A stretch of 64,000 bases of DNA from Bacteroidota bacterium (GCA_016718805.1 JADKCP010000004.1:62001-126000), one strand, 5' to 3'. Positions 1-9,129 are shown, numbered from the stretch's first letter. The notes: generated by a model from the letters alone, not told the origin. Program-made: numbers and translations.

Positions 1-173
1 AAAGCAACAAAACCAATTTGCTTAAAAAGAAAAAACTCGGTATTTCCTCCTTTGTATTTATAGGCTAAAGTTCCGGAAGCACTGTAAACAACCAATACCG
101 AAAATATGGAGAGCATTACAGCTACTACCCATATTACTTTATCACCGCTTAATTTACTTAAAACTTTGTTCAC
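1..173 (-). CDS. ftsW: Cell division protein FtsW, N-terminal fragment (cut by window edge)
   Basis: Only the first 57 codons are in the window. They read as a short basic cytoplasmic start (VNKVLSKLSGDKVIW) followed by a transmembrane helix (VVAVMLSIFSVLVVYSASG) and a second segment after YKYKGGNTEFF, which fits the start of SEDS-family proteins (FtsW/RodA), the lipid II polymerases of division. An in-frame TAA lies upstream and no ATG follows it, so a GTG start at 171-173 is chosen. It directly follows the MurD-like gene in the same operon, the usual place of ftsW after murD. RodA is excluded only by this context. Confidence 0.8.
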   Translation of the reverse strand, partial: MNKVLSKLSGDKVIWVVAVMLSIFSVLVVYSASGTLAYKYKGGNTEFFLFKQIGFVA

Positions 174-184
174 TTTTAGTTGAA

Positions 185-730
185 TTATTTAATTCGTTGA
201 TCGAAAAACTCACGAACAGAATTCTTAAAACTATTGCCTCGTACTTCATAATTTTCATACAAGTCGTAACTTGGACAAGCAGGTGAAAACAATACTACGT
301 CACCCTTTTTTGCCCAGTGATAACTGTATTCAACAGCTTCCTTCATTTCTTTTGCATCCACAATAAGCGGCACAATATTTTGGTATTGAAAAATTTTAAA
401 TAAGGTGCTGTTATCTTTACCTAGACAAATAATTGCCTTTACTTTTTCACGCATTATTTCTGCAAGTACTCCATAATCGTTTCCTTTATCAACACCACCA
501 ACAATCCAAATAATGGGCTTCTCCATTTTTTCCAAAGCAAGCCATGTACTATCTAAATCGGTGGATATACTATCGTTGATATATTCAACATAATTAAATT
601 CACCTACCTTTTCTAATCGGTGTTCAGTGCTATTTAACTCTGTATAATTTTCACGTTCAATTTCCTTGCGCATTTGCAAAAGTCTGCGCATGTATTCAAT
701 TGGATTGGTAGTTATCTTTTTTGATTCCAT
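185..730 (-). CDS. Stand-alone MurD C-terminal-domain paralogue
   Basis: This 181-residue protein matches only the C-terminal ligase domain of the MurD encoded just upstream. Residues 21-53 align without gaps to MurD 298-330, and hand alignment through residue 105 gives a little over half identical positions, including HRLE, WIVGGVDKGNDY, KVKAI-CLGK and the terminal SPAC-SxD-ENYE-RG-F block. The nucleotide-binding P-loop and central domain are absent, so it cannot be a ligase by itself. The MurD motif DSKATN (330-335) is DSISTD here (53-58), losing the lysine and the asparagine. The first 20 residues have no MurD counterpart. It has an ATG start, an intact frame, 21 bases from murD, and ftsW follows after 11 bases, so it is probably co-transcribed. 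A decaying remnant is possible, but the clean frame and conserved motifs argue against it. Function unknown. Confidence 0.85.
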   Translation of the reverse strand: MESKKITTNPIEYMRRLLQMRKEIERENYTELNSTEHRLEKVGEFNYVEYINDSISTDLDSTWLALEKMEKPIIWIVGGVDKGNDYGVLAEIMREKVKAIICLGKDNSTLFKIFQYQNIVPLIVDAKEMKEAVEYSYHWAKKGDVVLFSPACPSYDLYENYEVRGNSFKNSVREFFDQRIK

Positions 731-751
731 TGTTAAAAATTAAGGTGGATA

Positions 752-2104
752 TTATAATGATTTCACATCTCTTTTAAATTGACGACCACGGTCTTCGTAG
801 TTTTCAAACAAATCAAAACTGCTGCAAGCCGGCGATAACAATACGGTATCGCCTTTTTTAGCAAGTTTGTAAGAACGCTTTACAGCTTCTTCGGAAGAAT
901 GAGCGTCTACAATTATCTCAACTAAATCGGCAAAAGCATTGTGAATTTTTTCGTTTTCCTTACCAAGGCAAACAATTGCTTTCACTTTATCTTTAACCAA
1001 TTCGCGTAACATTGAATAGTCATTTCCTTTATCAACTCCTCCTACTATCCACACGGTAGGATTCGTCATACTTTCCAATGCATACCATGTTGAATTCACA
1101 TTCGTTGCCTTACTGTCGTTAATAAATTCGATGCCATGCACCTTAGTTACAAACTCAAGTCGATGTTCGATGTTTTCAAAATCGGCAAGACTTTCGCGCA
1201 CAATTTCATTGCGGATATCCAAAACTTTGGCAACAATACCTGCGGCCATTGAATTGTAAATGTTGTGCTTGCCTTGTAAGGCTAAACTGTGTATTGACAT
1301 AGAGAAGGGTTTATTGTTTATATCCAGGATTAATTCTGTTTCGTTTAAATAGGCACCATTTTCAACCTTTTCGTAAATAGAAATAGGAATTAATTGTGCA
1401 GTAATTTTTTGGGATGCAAGGTTCGATTGTGTAATTGTATCGTCTTTGCAATAAATAAATACATCTTGTTGCAATTGATTTTGTGTGATGCGAAATTTTG
1501 AATCCACATAATTTTGCAATTCATATTCGTAGCGGTCGAGATGATCGGGAGTTATGTTTAACAACACAGCTAAATTGATACGCGTTTTAAACATGCCATC
1601 TAATTGAAAACTGCTTAATTCCAAAACATAATAATCGAAGTTTGATTCTGCCACTTGTCTTGCAAAACTTTTTCCGACATTTCCCGCCAATCCAACATTT
1701 AATCCGGCCTTTGTAAGAATATGATATGTAAGCAATGTTGTTGTTGTTTTTCCGTTTGTTCCGGTGATACCGATTAATGTAGCATGTGTGTGACGTGCAG
1801 CAAATTCAATTTCAGATATTACTGGTTTGCCTTTTTTCAGAATGGCTTGTACTAGTTCTGCTTTGTCAGGAATACCGGGACTTTTAACGACTTCATCCGC
1901 TGCTAAAATTCGTTTTGTTGTATGTTGATTTTCTTCAAACTCAATTTGATGGCTCAACAATTCCTTTTTATACTTCTCTTTAATACTGCCTTGATCAGAA
2001 ACAAAAACGTCAAAACCCATTTTTACGCCCAATACAGCAGTACCAACGCCGCTTTCTCCTGCCCCTAAAACCACTAATCGTTGTTTATTGCTTGTTGCTT
2101 TCAT
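752..2104 (-). CDS. murD: UDP-N-acetylmuramoyl-L-alanine--D-glutamate ligase
   Basis: Cytoplasmic Mur ligase adding D-glutamate to UDP-MurNAc-L-Ala with ATP. Full length at 450 residues. The N-terminal Rossmann-like domain starts with VVLGAGESG (11-19). The ATP P-loop GTNGKT is at 115-120, NITPDHLDR at about 183-191 and GKHNIYN at 278-284. The C-terminal domain has HRLE (314-317), DSKATN (330-335), GGVDKG (355-360) and SPACSSFDLF (424-433). It lies 6 bases downstream of mraY and 21 bases upstream of a second gene that duplicates only its C-terminal domain. Confidence 0.97.
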   Translation of the reverse strand: MKATSNKQRLVVLGAGESGVGTAVLGVKMGFDVFVSDQGSIKEKYKKELLSHQIEFEENQHTTKRILAADEVVKSPGIPDKAELVQAILKKGKPVISEIEFAARHTHATLIGITGTNGKTTTTLLTYHILTKAGLNVGLAGNVGKSFARQVAESNFDYYVLELSSFQLDGMFKTRINLAVLLNITPDHLDRYEYELQNYVDSKFRITQNQLQQDVFIYCKDDTITQSNLASQKITAQLIPISIYEKVENGAYLNETELILDINNKPFSMSIHSLALQGKHNIYNSMAAGIVAKVLDIRNEIVRESLADFENIEHRLEFVTKVHGIEFINDSKATNVNSTWYALESMTNPTVWIVGGVDKGNDYSMLRELVKDKVKAIVCLGKENEKIHNAFADLVEIIVDAHSSEEAVKRSYKLAKKGDTVLLSPACSSFDLFENYEDRGRQFKRDVKSL

Positions 2105-2110
2105 CTCTTA

Positions 2111-3367
2111 TTAGCGAAGTTTTAGTGTAACAAAAGTGAGTATGGCAAGCATCACACCTACAATCCAAAAACGAGTAACGATTTTCGATTCATGAAATCC
2201 CAATTTTTGATAATGATGATGTAAGGGTGACATCTTAAAAATTCTTCGCCCTTCACCATATTTCTTTTTGGTGTATTTGAAGTAACTAACTTGCATCACC
2301 ACTGATAAATTCTCCACCAAAAAAATTCCACATAAGATTGGAATCAGTAATTCTTTACGAATTGCCAATGCAAAAACTGCTATAATTCCACCTAAGGTGA
2401 GACTTCCTGTATCGCCCATAAACACTTGTGCCGGATAAGAATTGTACCACATAAATCCTACACAGGCACCAATGAATGCTCCCATAAATATTACCAACTC
2501 GCCGGTACTTGGTATATACATTATGTTGAGGTAATTGGCAAAAATCATGTTACCGGATACATAAGCGAAAATGAGCAAAGTAGCGCCAATGATGGCTGAT
2601 GTACCAGTGGCTAAACCGTCAAGACCGTCGGTTAAGTTTGCACCATTGCTTACTGAGGTAATAATTAAAATTACAATTGGTATAAAAACCAACCAGCCCC
2701 ATTTTTCATAATCATCTCCAATAAATGAAATCAGTTTTGAATAATTAAACTCATTATTCTTCACAAAAGGAATGGTGGTTTTGAGCGATTTAGAAGGGGT
2801 TGTTGAGTAGTGTGGCAAATTGCTCGCATTCACATCGCGGGCAAACATATCGTTCGCCATTTCAACTTCCAGTGAGTTGTATACCTTTTCCTTTATAACA
2901 ACATTGCTATTAAAATACAACGTAATTCCAACAATTAATCCTAAACCTATTTGTCCGATTACTTTAAATTTTCCCTTTAAGCCTTCCTTATCCTTTTTAA
3001 AAACCTTTATATAATCATCCAAAAATCCAATTGTACCAAGCCAAATTGTTGTACACAGCATGAGTATGATGTATACGTTATGAAGTTTTGCAAACAAAAG
3101 CGTGGGAATTAAAATGGCGGCTATAATTATTAATCCTCCCATTGTTGGTGTTCCTTGCTTCTGATTTTGACCTTCCAGTCCTAAGTTTCGGATTGTTTCA
3201 CCAACTTGTTTTTTACGGATGTATTCAATAATTCGTCTTCCAAAAATTAGAGAAATTAATAGCGAAGTGATAATTGCCATAGCTGCCCTGAAAGAGATAT
3301 ACTGAAAAACTCCCGAACCAGGTAAGTCAAAATGTTTGTGCAAATAATCAAATAAGTAATAAAGCAT
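2111..3367 (-). CDS. mraY: Phospho-N-acetylmuramoyl-pentapeptide-transferase
   Basis: Polytopic inner-membrane enzyme that joins UDP-MurNAc-pentapeptide to undecaprenyl phosphate, making lipid I. Family motifs are clear: GTPTMGG (72-78), the catalytic Asp pair in FLDDYIK (DD at 117-118), NLTDGLDGLATG, FMGDTGSLTLGG and the cytoplasmic SPLHHHYQKLG loop near the end. At 418 residues it is longer than the proteobacterial enzyme (about 360). The extra length is a soluble-looking insert after the DDYIK region (about residues 160-205). It sits between murE (12 bases) and murD (6 bases) in the operon. Confidence 0.97.
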   Translation of the reverse strand: MLYYLFDYLHKHFDLPGSGVFQYISFRAAMAIITSLLISLIFGRRIIEYIRKKQVGETIRNLGLEGQNQKQGTPTMGGLIIIAAILIPTLLFAKLHNVYIILMLCTTIWLGTIGFLDDYIKVFKKDKEGLKGKFKVIGQIGLGLIVGITLYFNSNVVIKEKVYNSLEVEMANDMFARDVNASNLPHYSTTPSKSLKTTIPFVKNNEFNYSKLISFIGDDYEKWGWLVFIPIVILIITSVSNGANLTDGLDGLATGTSAIIGATLLIFAYVSGNMIFANYLNIMYIPSTGELVIFMGAFIGACVGFMWYNSYPAQVFMGDTGSLTLGGIIAVFALAIRKELLIPILCGIFLVENLSVVMQVSYFKYTKKKYGEGRRIFKMSPLHHHYQKLGFHESKIVTRFWIVGVMLAILTFVTLKLR

Positions 3368-3379
3368 TTCCCTTAATTT

Positions 3380-4840
3380 TTAGTCTAATAATTCAAATGA
3401 ATTTTTCAATTCCTCCATATCGTCAAATGGATATTTTACACCTTTAATCTCTTGGTATTTCTCGTGTCCCTTTCCGGCCACCAATATGATATCGCCAGGT
3501 TGAGCCAAGGAGCATGCTGTTTTAATAGCTTCGCGTCTGTCGAGTATTGCCAACGATTTTTTATTGTAAGGAGGAAGAATTCCCTTTTTCATTTGCTCAA
3601 TAATTTCATCCGGATTTTCTGAACGTGGATTATCGCTTGTAAGAATTACCTTATCGCTTAAATCGCATGCAATTTTTGCCATCAACGGACGTTTCAAAGC
3701 ATCTCTGTCGCCTCCGCATCCAACTAAGGTGATCACCTTTTCGTTGCCGGTTCGAATGTCATTAATGGTAGTTAGTACATTTTTCAATGCATCCGGCGTA
3801 TGAGCGTAATCAACTATTCCCGTTATTTTATTTGCCGAACGCAAATATTGAAACCTTCCTTCAACAGCATTCAAAGTACTCAATGCAGTTAGCACATTGG
3901 TTGAATCTTCTTTCAATAACACTCCAATGCTGTATGCAAGGAGTAAATTGTAAGCATTAAAGGTGCCAATCAACTTTGAATAAAATTCCTTTCCATCAAT
4001 TGTGAGCAACAATCCCGAAAACTGATTTTCTATAATGCGGCATTTAAAATCAGCCATAGAATTTATGGCGTATGTTTTTTTAATAGCACGCGTATTTTGC
4101 AACATCACTTCACCGTTCTTGTCATCTTTGTTTACCAAGGCAAATGCTGTGGCTGGCAGGTTATCAAAAAACCCTTTTTTTGCTTTAATGTAATTGTCAA
4201 ATGTTTTATGATAATCTAAATGATCGTGTGTAATATTGGTAAATGCAGCTCCTGCAAATTCAAGTGCAGTAATTCGATGTTGCACAACCGCATGTGAACT
4301 TACTTCCATAAAGCAATGTGTACAGCCCTTTTCAACCATCCTTTGCAATAGCTGATTAAGTTGCAATGCATCAGGAGTAGTGTGTGTCGCTGCTACTTGT
4401 TCACCATCAATATAGTTGCAAACTGTGCTCAGCATTCCGGTTTTATATCCGAGCAGCTTAAATAAATTATAGAGTAATGTAACCGATGTTGTTTTTCCGT
4501 TGGTTCCTGTTACTCCAACGAGTTTAAGTTTTTCAGAAGGATTCTCGTAAAAGTTTGCTGCTACTGTTGCAAGCGCTTCACTTGTATTTTTAACTTTTAT
4601 ATAGGTTACTTTTTCATCTTTTTGCTCAGGTAGTTCCTCACACAAAATTGCAATAGCTCCTGTTTGTATTGCCTTTTGAATAAATGTATGACCATCTGAA
4701 ACTTCACCTCTAATTGCTACAAAAAATGAAAAACGCTCTACTTTGCGCGAATCGAAACAAATAGATTCAATCGCAACGTTGGTACTCCCAACCACCTCTT
4801 CAATACGAGTTTTATAAAGTATGTCGCGTAATAATTTCAT
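3380..4840 (-). CDS. murE: UDP-N-acetylmuramoyl-L-alanyl-D-glutamate--2,6-diaminopimelate ligase
   Basis: Cytoplasmic Mur ligase adding the third stem-peptide residue. It is 486 residues with the P-loop GTNGKT at 112-117, THTTPD at 152-157, the central HDHLDYH and lysine-rich YIKAKKGFF segment, and DNPR at 403-406. DNPR is the signature of meso-diaminopimelate-adding MurE, so the peptidoglycan is inferred to be mDAP type. The ATG start abuts the ftsI stop codon, suggesting translational coupling. Confidence 0.96.
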   Translation of the reverse strand: MKLLRDILYKTRIEEVVGSTNVAIESICFDSRKVERFSFFVAIRGEVSDGHTFIQKAIQTGAIAILCEELPEQKDEKVTYIKVKNTSEALATVAANFYENPSEKLKLVGVTGTNGKTTSVTLLYNLFKLLGYKTGMLSTVCNYIDGEQVAATHTTPDALQLNQLLQRMVEKGCTHCFMEVSSHAVVQHRITALEFAGAAFTNITHDHLDYHKTFDNYIKAKKGFFDNLPATAFALVNKDDKNGEVMLQNTRAIKKTYAINSMADFKCRIIENQFSGLLLTIDGKEFYSKLIGTFNAYNLLLAYSIGVLLKEDSTNVLTALSTLNAVEGRFQYLRSANKITGIVDYAHTPDALKNVLTTINDIRTGNEKVITLVGCGGDRDALKRPLMAKIACDLSDKVILTSDNPRSENPDEIIEQMKKGILPPYNKKSLAILDRREAIKTACSLAQPGDIILVAGKGHEKYQEIKGVKYPFDDMEELKNSFELLD

Positions 4841-6949
4841 TTACGATAATTCTATAATTACTTGTGTTCCTTTATTCACTTTGGTTCCAGCTTCAGGTAA
4901 TTGTTTGGTAACCGTTCCCTTGCCCGAAATTTTCACCGACACTCCTGCATTTTCTAACATATAAATTGCGTCCTTCAAACCCATTCCGATAACATTGGGA
5001 ATTCCATTTTTGCTTGTTGATCTTGCTGCCAGTGCAATACCTTTGGCATCGCTACTTGCTGTTACCCATTCAGCGTTTCCGCTTTTATCCTTTTCACCAA
5101 GTTTTAACTTATTTGCAACAAGGGTTAAATCAGCTTTATTACCAGCTTTTGCAATAGGTGTTTTAAGTGTATGGCTAGTATCGGATTGTAGTTCCTTGTG
5201 AATCTCAGTGCTTGTTGCATATACTTTATCTGCAATTTCTCGGAATACCGGACCAGCAACATCGTTTCCATAATACACTTTTTGTGTCGGCGCATTCACT
5301 ACTACAATGCAGGTATATTTAGGGTTTGATGCAGGAAAGTATCCGACTAAGGATGCTTGATAACTCACTTTTCCTTGATATTTATAACCGTATGCTTTGT
5401 TATAAATTTGAGCAGTTCCGGTTTTTGCAGCAATTTTATAATCGGCCGAACGCAGGTTAGTTGCGGTTCCTCGTTCAACTACTCCTTCGAGCATTTTTTT
5501 TGCATTGCGAATGGTTTCTTTAGAACAAATAGATGGATTCAATACCGTTGTTTGAAATGATTTAACCAGCTCGCCTCTTTTTCGAATTTCCTTTACAAAA
5601 ATTGGTTTCACCATTTTGCCATCATTTGCAACAGCATTATAAAAAGTAAGTATTTGCAATGGCGTCATGCGCGATTCATAACCAGTTGACATTACTGGTA
5701 AAGTAACGGGGCTCCAAGTTTTATCCTTTGTATTTTTAATATAGGGCAAACCTTCTCCGGTGATGTCAAGATTTAATGGATTATTTAAACCCATTTTATA
5801 CAAGCGGTCAATAAATTTTTGCGGTGTTTTAGCATAGTATTTAGAAATTACTTTCGCTATTCCCACATTGGAAGATTTTTCAAAGACTTCCTGTAAAGTA
5901 ATTTTTCCATAGCCACCTTCGTGCGAATCTCTAATATGATGATCATAAAAAACCACATCCCCATCTTCGGTATCAACCATCTCATCCAAATTAGTATATC
6001 CATCTTCCATAGCTGCTATCAAGGAAACTAGTTTAAATGTTGAGCCGGGGTCGGTACTTTCGCCAATTACATAATTGTAGGTTTCGGCGTAATTCGTTGA
6101 ATCAATTTTTTTAAGATTCACGATGGCTCTAATTTCTCCGGTTGAAACTTCCATTAACGCTGCACAACCATGATCAGCTTGTTGTTTACGCAATTGTGTT
6201 AACAAAGCGTGATGTGCCACATCTTGAATATTTACATCAATGGTTGTATAAATATCACTACCATCTGTTGCTTCAATATCATCTTCCTTATGCACAGGAG
6301 CCCAGTTATTACCTGAAATTTTTTGCATCAAGCGCTTGCCTGAAACACCTTTTAAATAATTATTAAATGAACCTTCAATTCCAACAGGCTTAATTCCTTC
6401 GCGCTGATATCCAAGTGTTCGAGCAGCTAATTCGCGGAATGGCATTTCTCTGCGGTTATTTTGAATACACATTAAACCACCTTTGTATTTTCCCATTCGG
6501 AAAAGTGGAAATGTGCGCAAGGTTTTTACATCTGAATAACTAACTCCTTTTTGTAAAAAAAGATAACGTTCCTTTTGCTTGCGTGCTCGAACTAATAATC
6601 GTTTGTATTCTTTCTGGCTGCGATCCTGAAATAACTCTGATAAGCACAATGCAAGCGAATCAACATTCTTAGCAAATAATTTATTTGTTATAGGGCCGGC
6701 GCATACGTCCATTCTAATTTCATATATCGGAACAGAAGTAGCTAGTAAGCTTCCATCGTTACTAAAAACATTCCCTCTTGAAGCTTCAATATTAAAATAA
6801 GTTGTAGTAAGCTTTTGTGCCTTTTCTTTCCACTCTTTACCTTGAACAAATTGAATTTTTACAACGCGTACAACAATGAGGAGCGCAAAAATGCTCATCA
6901 ATAGATATACGAGGTAAATCCTCCACAATATGTCCTTTCTGGTTTCCAC
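4841..6949 (-). CDS. ftsI: Division transpeptidase FtsI (PBP3) with C-terminal PASTA domain
   Basis: Class B penicillin-binding protein that cross-links septal peptidoglycan. It is 702 residues: one membrane anchor (about 8-31), a dimerisation domain with the ASRGNVFSNDG motif (56-66), and a transpeptidase domain with catalytic STFK at 303-306, SSN at 359-361 and KTGT at 509-512. After a linker there is one PASTA domain (about 650-702, starting IPNVIGMGL). The start is GTG, directly after the ftsL stop; the next ATG would cut the membrane anchor. Confidence 0.95.
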   Translation of the reverse strand: METRKDILWRIYLVYLLMSIFALLIVVRVVKIQFVQGKEWKEKAQKLTTTYFNIEASRGNVFSNDGSLLATSVPIYEIRMDVCAGPITNKLFAKNVDSLALCLSELFQDRSQKEYKRLLVRARKQKERYLFLQKGVSYSDVKTLRTFPLFRMGKYKGGLMCIQNNRREMPFRELAARTLGYQREGIKPVGIEGSFNNYLKGVSGKRLMQKISGNNWAPVHKEDDIEATDGSDIYTTIDVNIQDVAHHALLTQLRKQQADHGCAALMEVSTGEIRAIVNLKKIDSTNYAETYNYVIGESTDPGSTFKLVSLIAAMEDGYTNLDEMVDTEDGDVVFYDHHIRDSHEGGYGKITLQEVFEKSSNVGIAKVISKYYAKTPQKFIDRLYKMGLNNPLNLDITGEGLPYIKNTKDKTWSPVTLPVMSTGYESRMTPLQILTFYNAVANDGKMVKPIFVKEIRKRGELVKSFQTTVLNPSICSKETIRNAKKMLEGVVERGTATNLRSADYKIAAKTGTAQIYNKAYGYKYQGKVSYQASLVGYFPASNPKYTCIVVVNAPTQKVYYGNDVAGPVFREIADKVYATSTEIHKELQSDTSHTLKTPIAKAGNKADLTLVANKLKLGEKDKSGNAEWVTASSDAKGIALAARSTSKNGIPNVIGMGLKDAIYMLENAGVSVKISGKGTVTKQLPEAGTKVNKGTQVIIELS

Positions 6950-7420
6950 TTACTTTACTTCTGCTATGTTGTTTGAATTTTGAGCTGCATCTTCCTGCAC
7001 TTTCGCATCTTTTTCGATAATTATTTTTTTAGGCGCAACAACTGATTCTTTAATTCCTAAATTCATTTCTGCAGCTGCACGTGCTACTTCCGATTGTTTA
7101 CTGATAAACATTAAATCTGATTTTGATGTGATGTATTCAGATCGTAATTCCTTTATTTCATTAGTTACAGTATTCGTTTTTCGCATTATTTTTTCGGCAT
7201 AATACGTATTCGATATGTACACAATAGCGACAAATACTAAGAAAAACACAAAAGGAACTTGCTTTACCACACTAGCATTGGTAAGAAAATTTCCGTTAAT
7301 AAAATCTATTAGGGGACGATCCTTTTTGCCAGATTTTTTAGGGGAGCTTGCCGCTGATGAAGTAGATACTTCATCAATTATTTCGTTTTCATTACCAATT
7401 GGCTCCTTTATTTCTGCCAT
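6950..7420 (-). CDS. ftsL: FtsL-like divisome membrane protein
   Basis: A 156-residue bitopic protein with a charged cytoplasmic tail (1-52), one hydrophobic helix (about 54-72, VPFVFFLVFVAIVYI) and an extracytoplasmic heptad-like stretch (about 73-115). This is the shape of FtsL, which bridges FtsQ/B and FtsW/I. FtsL sequences diverge quickly, so the call rests on topology and on the position between rsmH and ftsI. It ends in an Ala/Asn-rich tail. The ATG lies 10 bases after rsmH. Confidence 0.8.
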   Translation of the reverse strand: MAEIKEPIGNENEIIDEVSTSSAASSPKKSGKKDRPLIDFINGNFLTNASVVKQVPFVFFLVFVAIVYISNTYYAEKIMRKTNTVTNEIKELRSEYITSKSDLMFISKQSEVARAAAEMNLGIKESVVAPKKIIIEKDAKVQEDAAQNSNNIAEVK

Positions 7421-7430
7421 TAAATTTGAA

Positions 7431-8327
7431 TTATAATTTTTCTGCTATTCTTAATTTTGCACTTCTTGATCTTGTATTTTGTTCCATTTCTGCGGCTCCC
7501 GGAATAATTGGTTTTTTCGTAATCAGTTCAAACGGAACTAAACTATTTCCAAAAAAATCTTTCTCCACTTCTCCTTCAAACTTTCCTTTCCTCATAAAAT
7601 GCTTTACCAATCTGTCTTCCAAAGAGTGATAAGAAATCACTACCAATCGTCCACCTTTATCGAGCACTTCTAAACTTTGTACCAACAACTCCTTTAAAAC
7701 TTGCATTTCATTATTTACTTCAATCCGCAAAGCCTGAAAAACCTGCGCTAAATATTGATTCTCTTTACCTCTTGTTACCAAAGGAGCAATTATATTTTTC
7801 AACTCACTTACCTTGTTAATAGGTTTCAACTTTCGCTCATGTACAATTCGGTAAGCAAGTTTTGAGGCATTCGGAATTTCACCATACACTTTAAAAATTT
7901 CCTTCAATTGCTCTTCCGAAAATTCATTCAATACCATCTTTGCTGACTTTTGCGAATTGGTATCCATACGCATATCAAGCTCAGCTTCAAAGCGGGTTGA
8001 AAAACCTCGCTCGGCAGTATCAAACTGATGACTTGAAACTCCTAAGTCGGCCAAAATTCCGTTTACCGGTAAAGCATTGTGCAGGCGCAAATAATTTTTG
8101 AGGTACTTAAAATTTTGTCTCACAAAAATTAATTTGCTTGTATCAGCTTTATTTTTCTCAGCTGCTTCATCCTGATCAAAAGCTATTAATCGCCCACCTT
8201 TAAGTTGGGCAAGTATTGCTTTTGAATGCCCTCCACCGCCATAGGTAACATCCACATAAGTACCATTGGGGTCGATTTTCAAACCTTCAATACATTCATT
8301 TAAAAGAACGGGTTGGTGGTACATCAT
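7431..8327 (-). CDS. rsmH: 16S rRNA (cytosine(1402)-N4)-methyltransferase
   Basis: S-adenosylmethionine-dependent enzyme of the small ribosomal subunit. It is 298 residues starting MMYHQPVLLNE, with the SAM-binding DVTYGGGGHS (about 26-35), ADLGVSSHQFD, the AERGFS segment, the QALRIEVN helix and the VVISYHSLEDRLVKHF motif, all typical of RsmH (MraW). Length matches the family. It begins immediately after the mraZ stop, the standard dcw order. Confidence 0.97.
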   Translation of the reverse strand: MMYHQPVLLNECIEGLKIDPNGTYVDVTYGGGGHSKAILAQLKGGRLIAFDQDEAAEKNKADTSKLIFVRQNFKYLKNYLRLHNALPVNGILADLGVSSHQFDTAERGFSTRFEAELDMRMDTNSQKSAKMVLNEFSEEQLKEIFKVYGEIPNASKLAYRIVHERKLKPINKVSELKNIIAPLVTRGKENQYLAQVFQALRIEVNNEMQVLKELLVQSLEVLDKGGRLVVISYHSLEDRLVKHFMRKGKFEGEVEKDFFGNSLVPFELITKKPIIPGAAEMEQNTRSRSAKLRIAEKL

Positions 8328-8795
8328 TTAATTTTCTTGCTGAGAATTACCACCCATTACTTTCTCTGCAAGCTGTGCAAATGCATCAGGATCGTAGCCT
8401 TTCATAACATCCTTATAGGCTTTGTCTGACCATATTTCAATTTTATTTAAGCTCGATGTGAGCACTATATCTTTTTTAATTTTTGCAAACTCAGCCAAAT
8501 GTTTTGGTAGCAAAAAACGATTTGTTGCATCCAATTCAACCGTGCTAGCCCCATTCGTATACTGACGAATAAAATCGTCGTTCTCTTTGCGAAATCGGTT
8601 GAGCTTACTCAAATCGCGCACTATTTCTTCCCAAGCATCCATCGGATACAGCACCAAACATTTTTGAAAAACACTTCGGTTTATCACAAATTTTTCCCGC
8701 AACTCAGTCGGAAATTGTTTATACAACCCGGCCGGCATCATCACTCTTCCCTTCACATCCATCGTACACTGAAATTCGCCTATGTAGTTCGTCAT
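8328..8795 (-). CDS. mraZ: Transcriptional regulator MraZ
   Basis: DNA-binding regulator of the dcw cluster, with two AbrB-like repeats. The start is taken as the ATG at 8793-8795 (MTNYIGEFQCTMDVKGR), giving 155 residues. The open frame continues 19 codons upstream, but that stretch runs into the MraZ boxes and has no family counterpart. The first repeat holds the DVKGRVMMPA segment and the second LDATNRFLLP. It heads the operon and is likely autoregulated through the boxes at 8836-8865. Confidence 0.93.
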   Translation of the reverse strand: MTNYIGEFQCTMDVKGRVMMPAGLYKQFPTELREKFVINRSVFQKCLVLYPMDAWEEIVRDLSKLNRFRKENDDFIRQYTNGASTVELDATNRFLLPKHLAEFAKIKKDIVLTSSLNKIEIWSDKAYKDVMKGYDPDAFAQLAEKVMGGNSQQEN

Positions 8796-8835
8796 TACTG
8801 GTGTTTCGCTTCGAGCGGTAAATTTAAAACAATTT

Positions 8836-8865
8836 TTACCACATTTTGACACTTTTTACCACTTT
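8836..8865 (-). promoter_or_regulatory. MraZ operator: three direct 10-bp boxes
   Basis: Read on the minus strand there are three back-to-back 10-base units: AAAGTGGTAA, AAAGTGTCAA and AATGTGGTAA, followed by a weaker AAATTGTTTT. GTG-containing repeats at helical-turn spacing just upstream of mraZ are the known binding pattern of MraZ. The boxes end about 40 bases before the mraZ ATG. Their presence also argues against a longer mraZ start. Confidence 0.8.
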
Positions 8866-9073
8866 TGTTCAAAACTTTTTGGTTATTAACTGTTTGAGGT
8901 TCATTCTTATCTCATTAAATAACGCTGTAATCCTTTGTAAAAAAGGGTTTTATGATTCTGGGTAAAAAGTGGGAAGGATTTTGGAGAAATTATCTTTCTA
9001 TGCATTTCGCAAACAAGCGTGTTGAATTGCGAGGATTATTAATTCGATAAGCAGCTAATCAACATCAGGGCAT

Positions 9074-9102
9074 AAAAAAACCCTGCATAGTTTTGTGCAG
9101 GG
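9074..9102 (-). terminator. Intrinsic terminator after the 475-residue T9SS protein
   Basis: On the minus strand a 7-bp stem (CCCTGCA / TGCAGGG) with an 8-base loop is followed by seven T residues. It lies just downstream of the stop codon at 9130. Confidence 0.85.
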
Positions 9103-9129
9103 CTTTACTAAAACAAGTTAATTTAGAGT

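Larger units (their letters stand above)
8796..9129. other. Intergenic region between mraZ and a T9SS protein gene
   Basis: This 334-base gap holds the MraZ boxes (8836-8865) near mraZ and a terminator (9074-9102) for the gene on the right. The mraZ promoter must lie to the right of the boxes; an imperfect -7-like element (AAGTTTTG on the minus strand) sits next to them. The rest shows no coding potential. Confidence 0.6.

Noticed and set aside
185..730. MurD-like gene as an assembly duplication of murD
   Set aside because: The two copies differ at close to half of the aligned residues and at the motif lysine, far beyond assembly error.
8960..8977. Further MraZ-like box (GGTAAAAAGTGGGAAGG) on the opposite strand
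   Set aside because: A single copy without neighbours at 10-base spacing and pointing away from mraZ; chance is likely.
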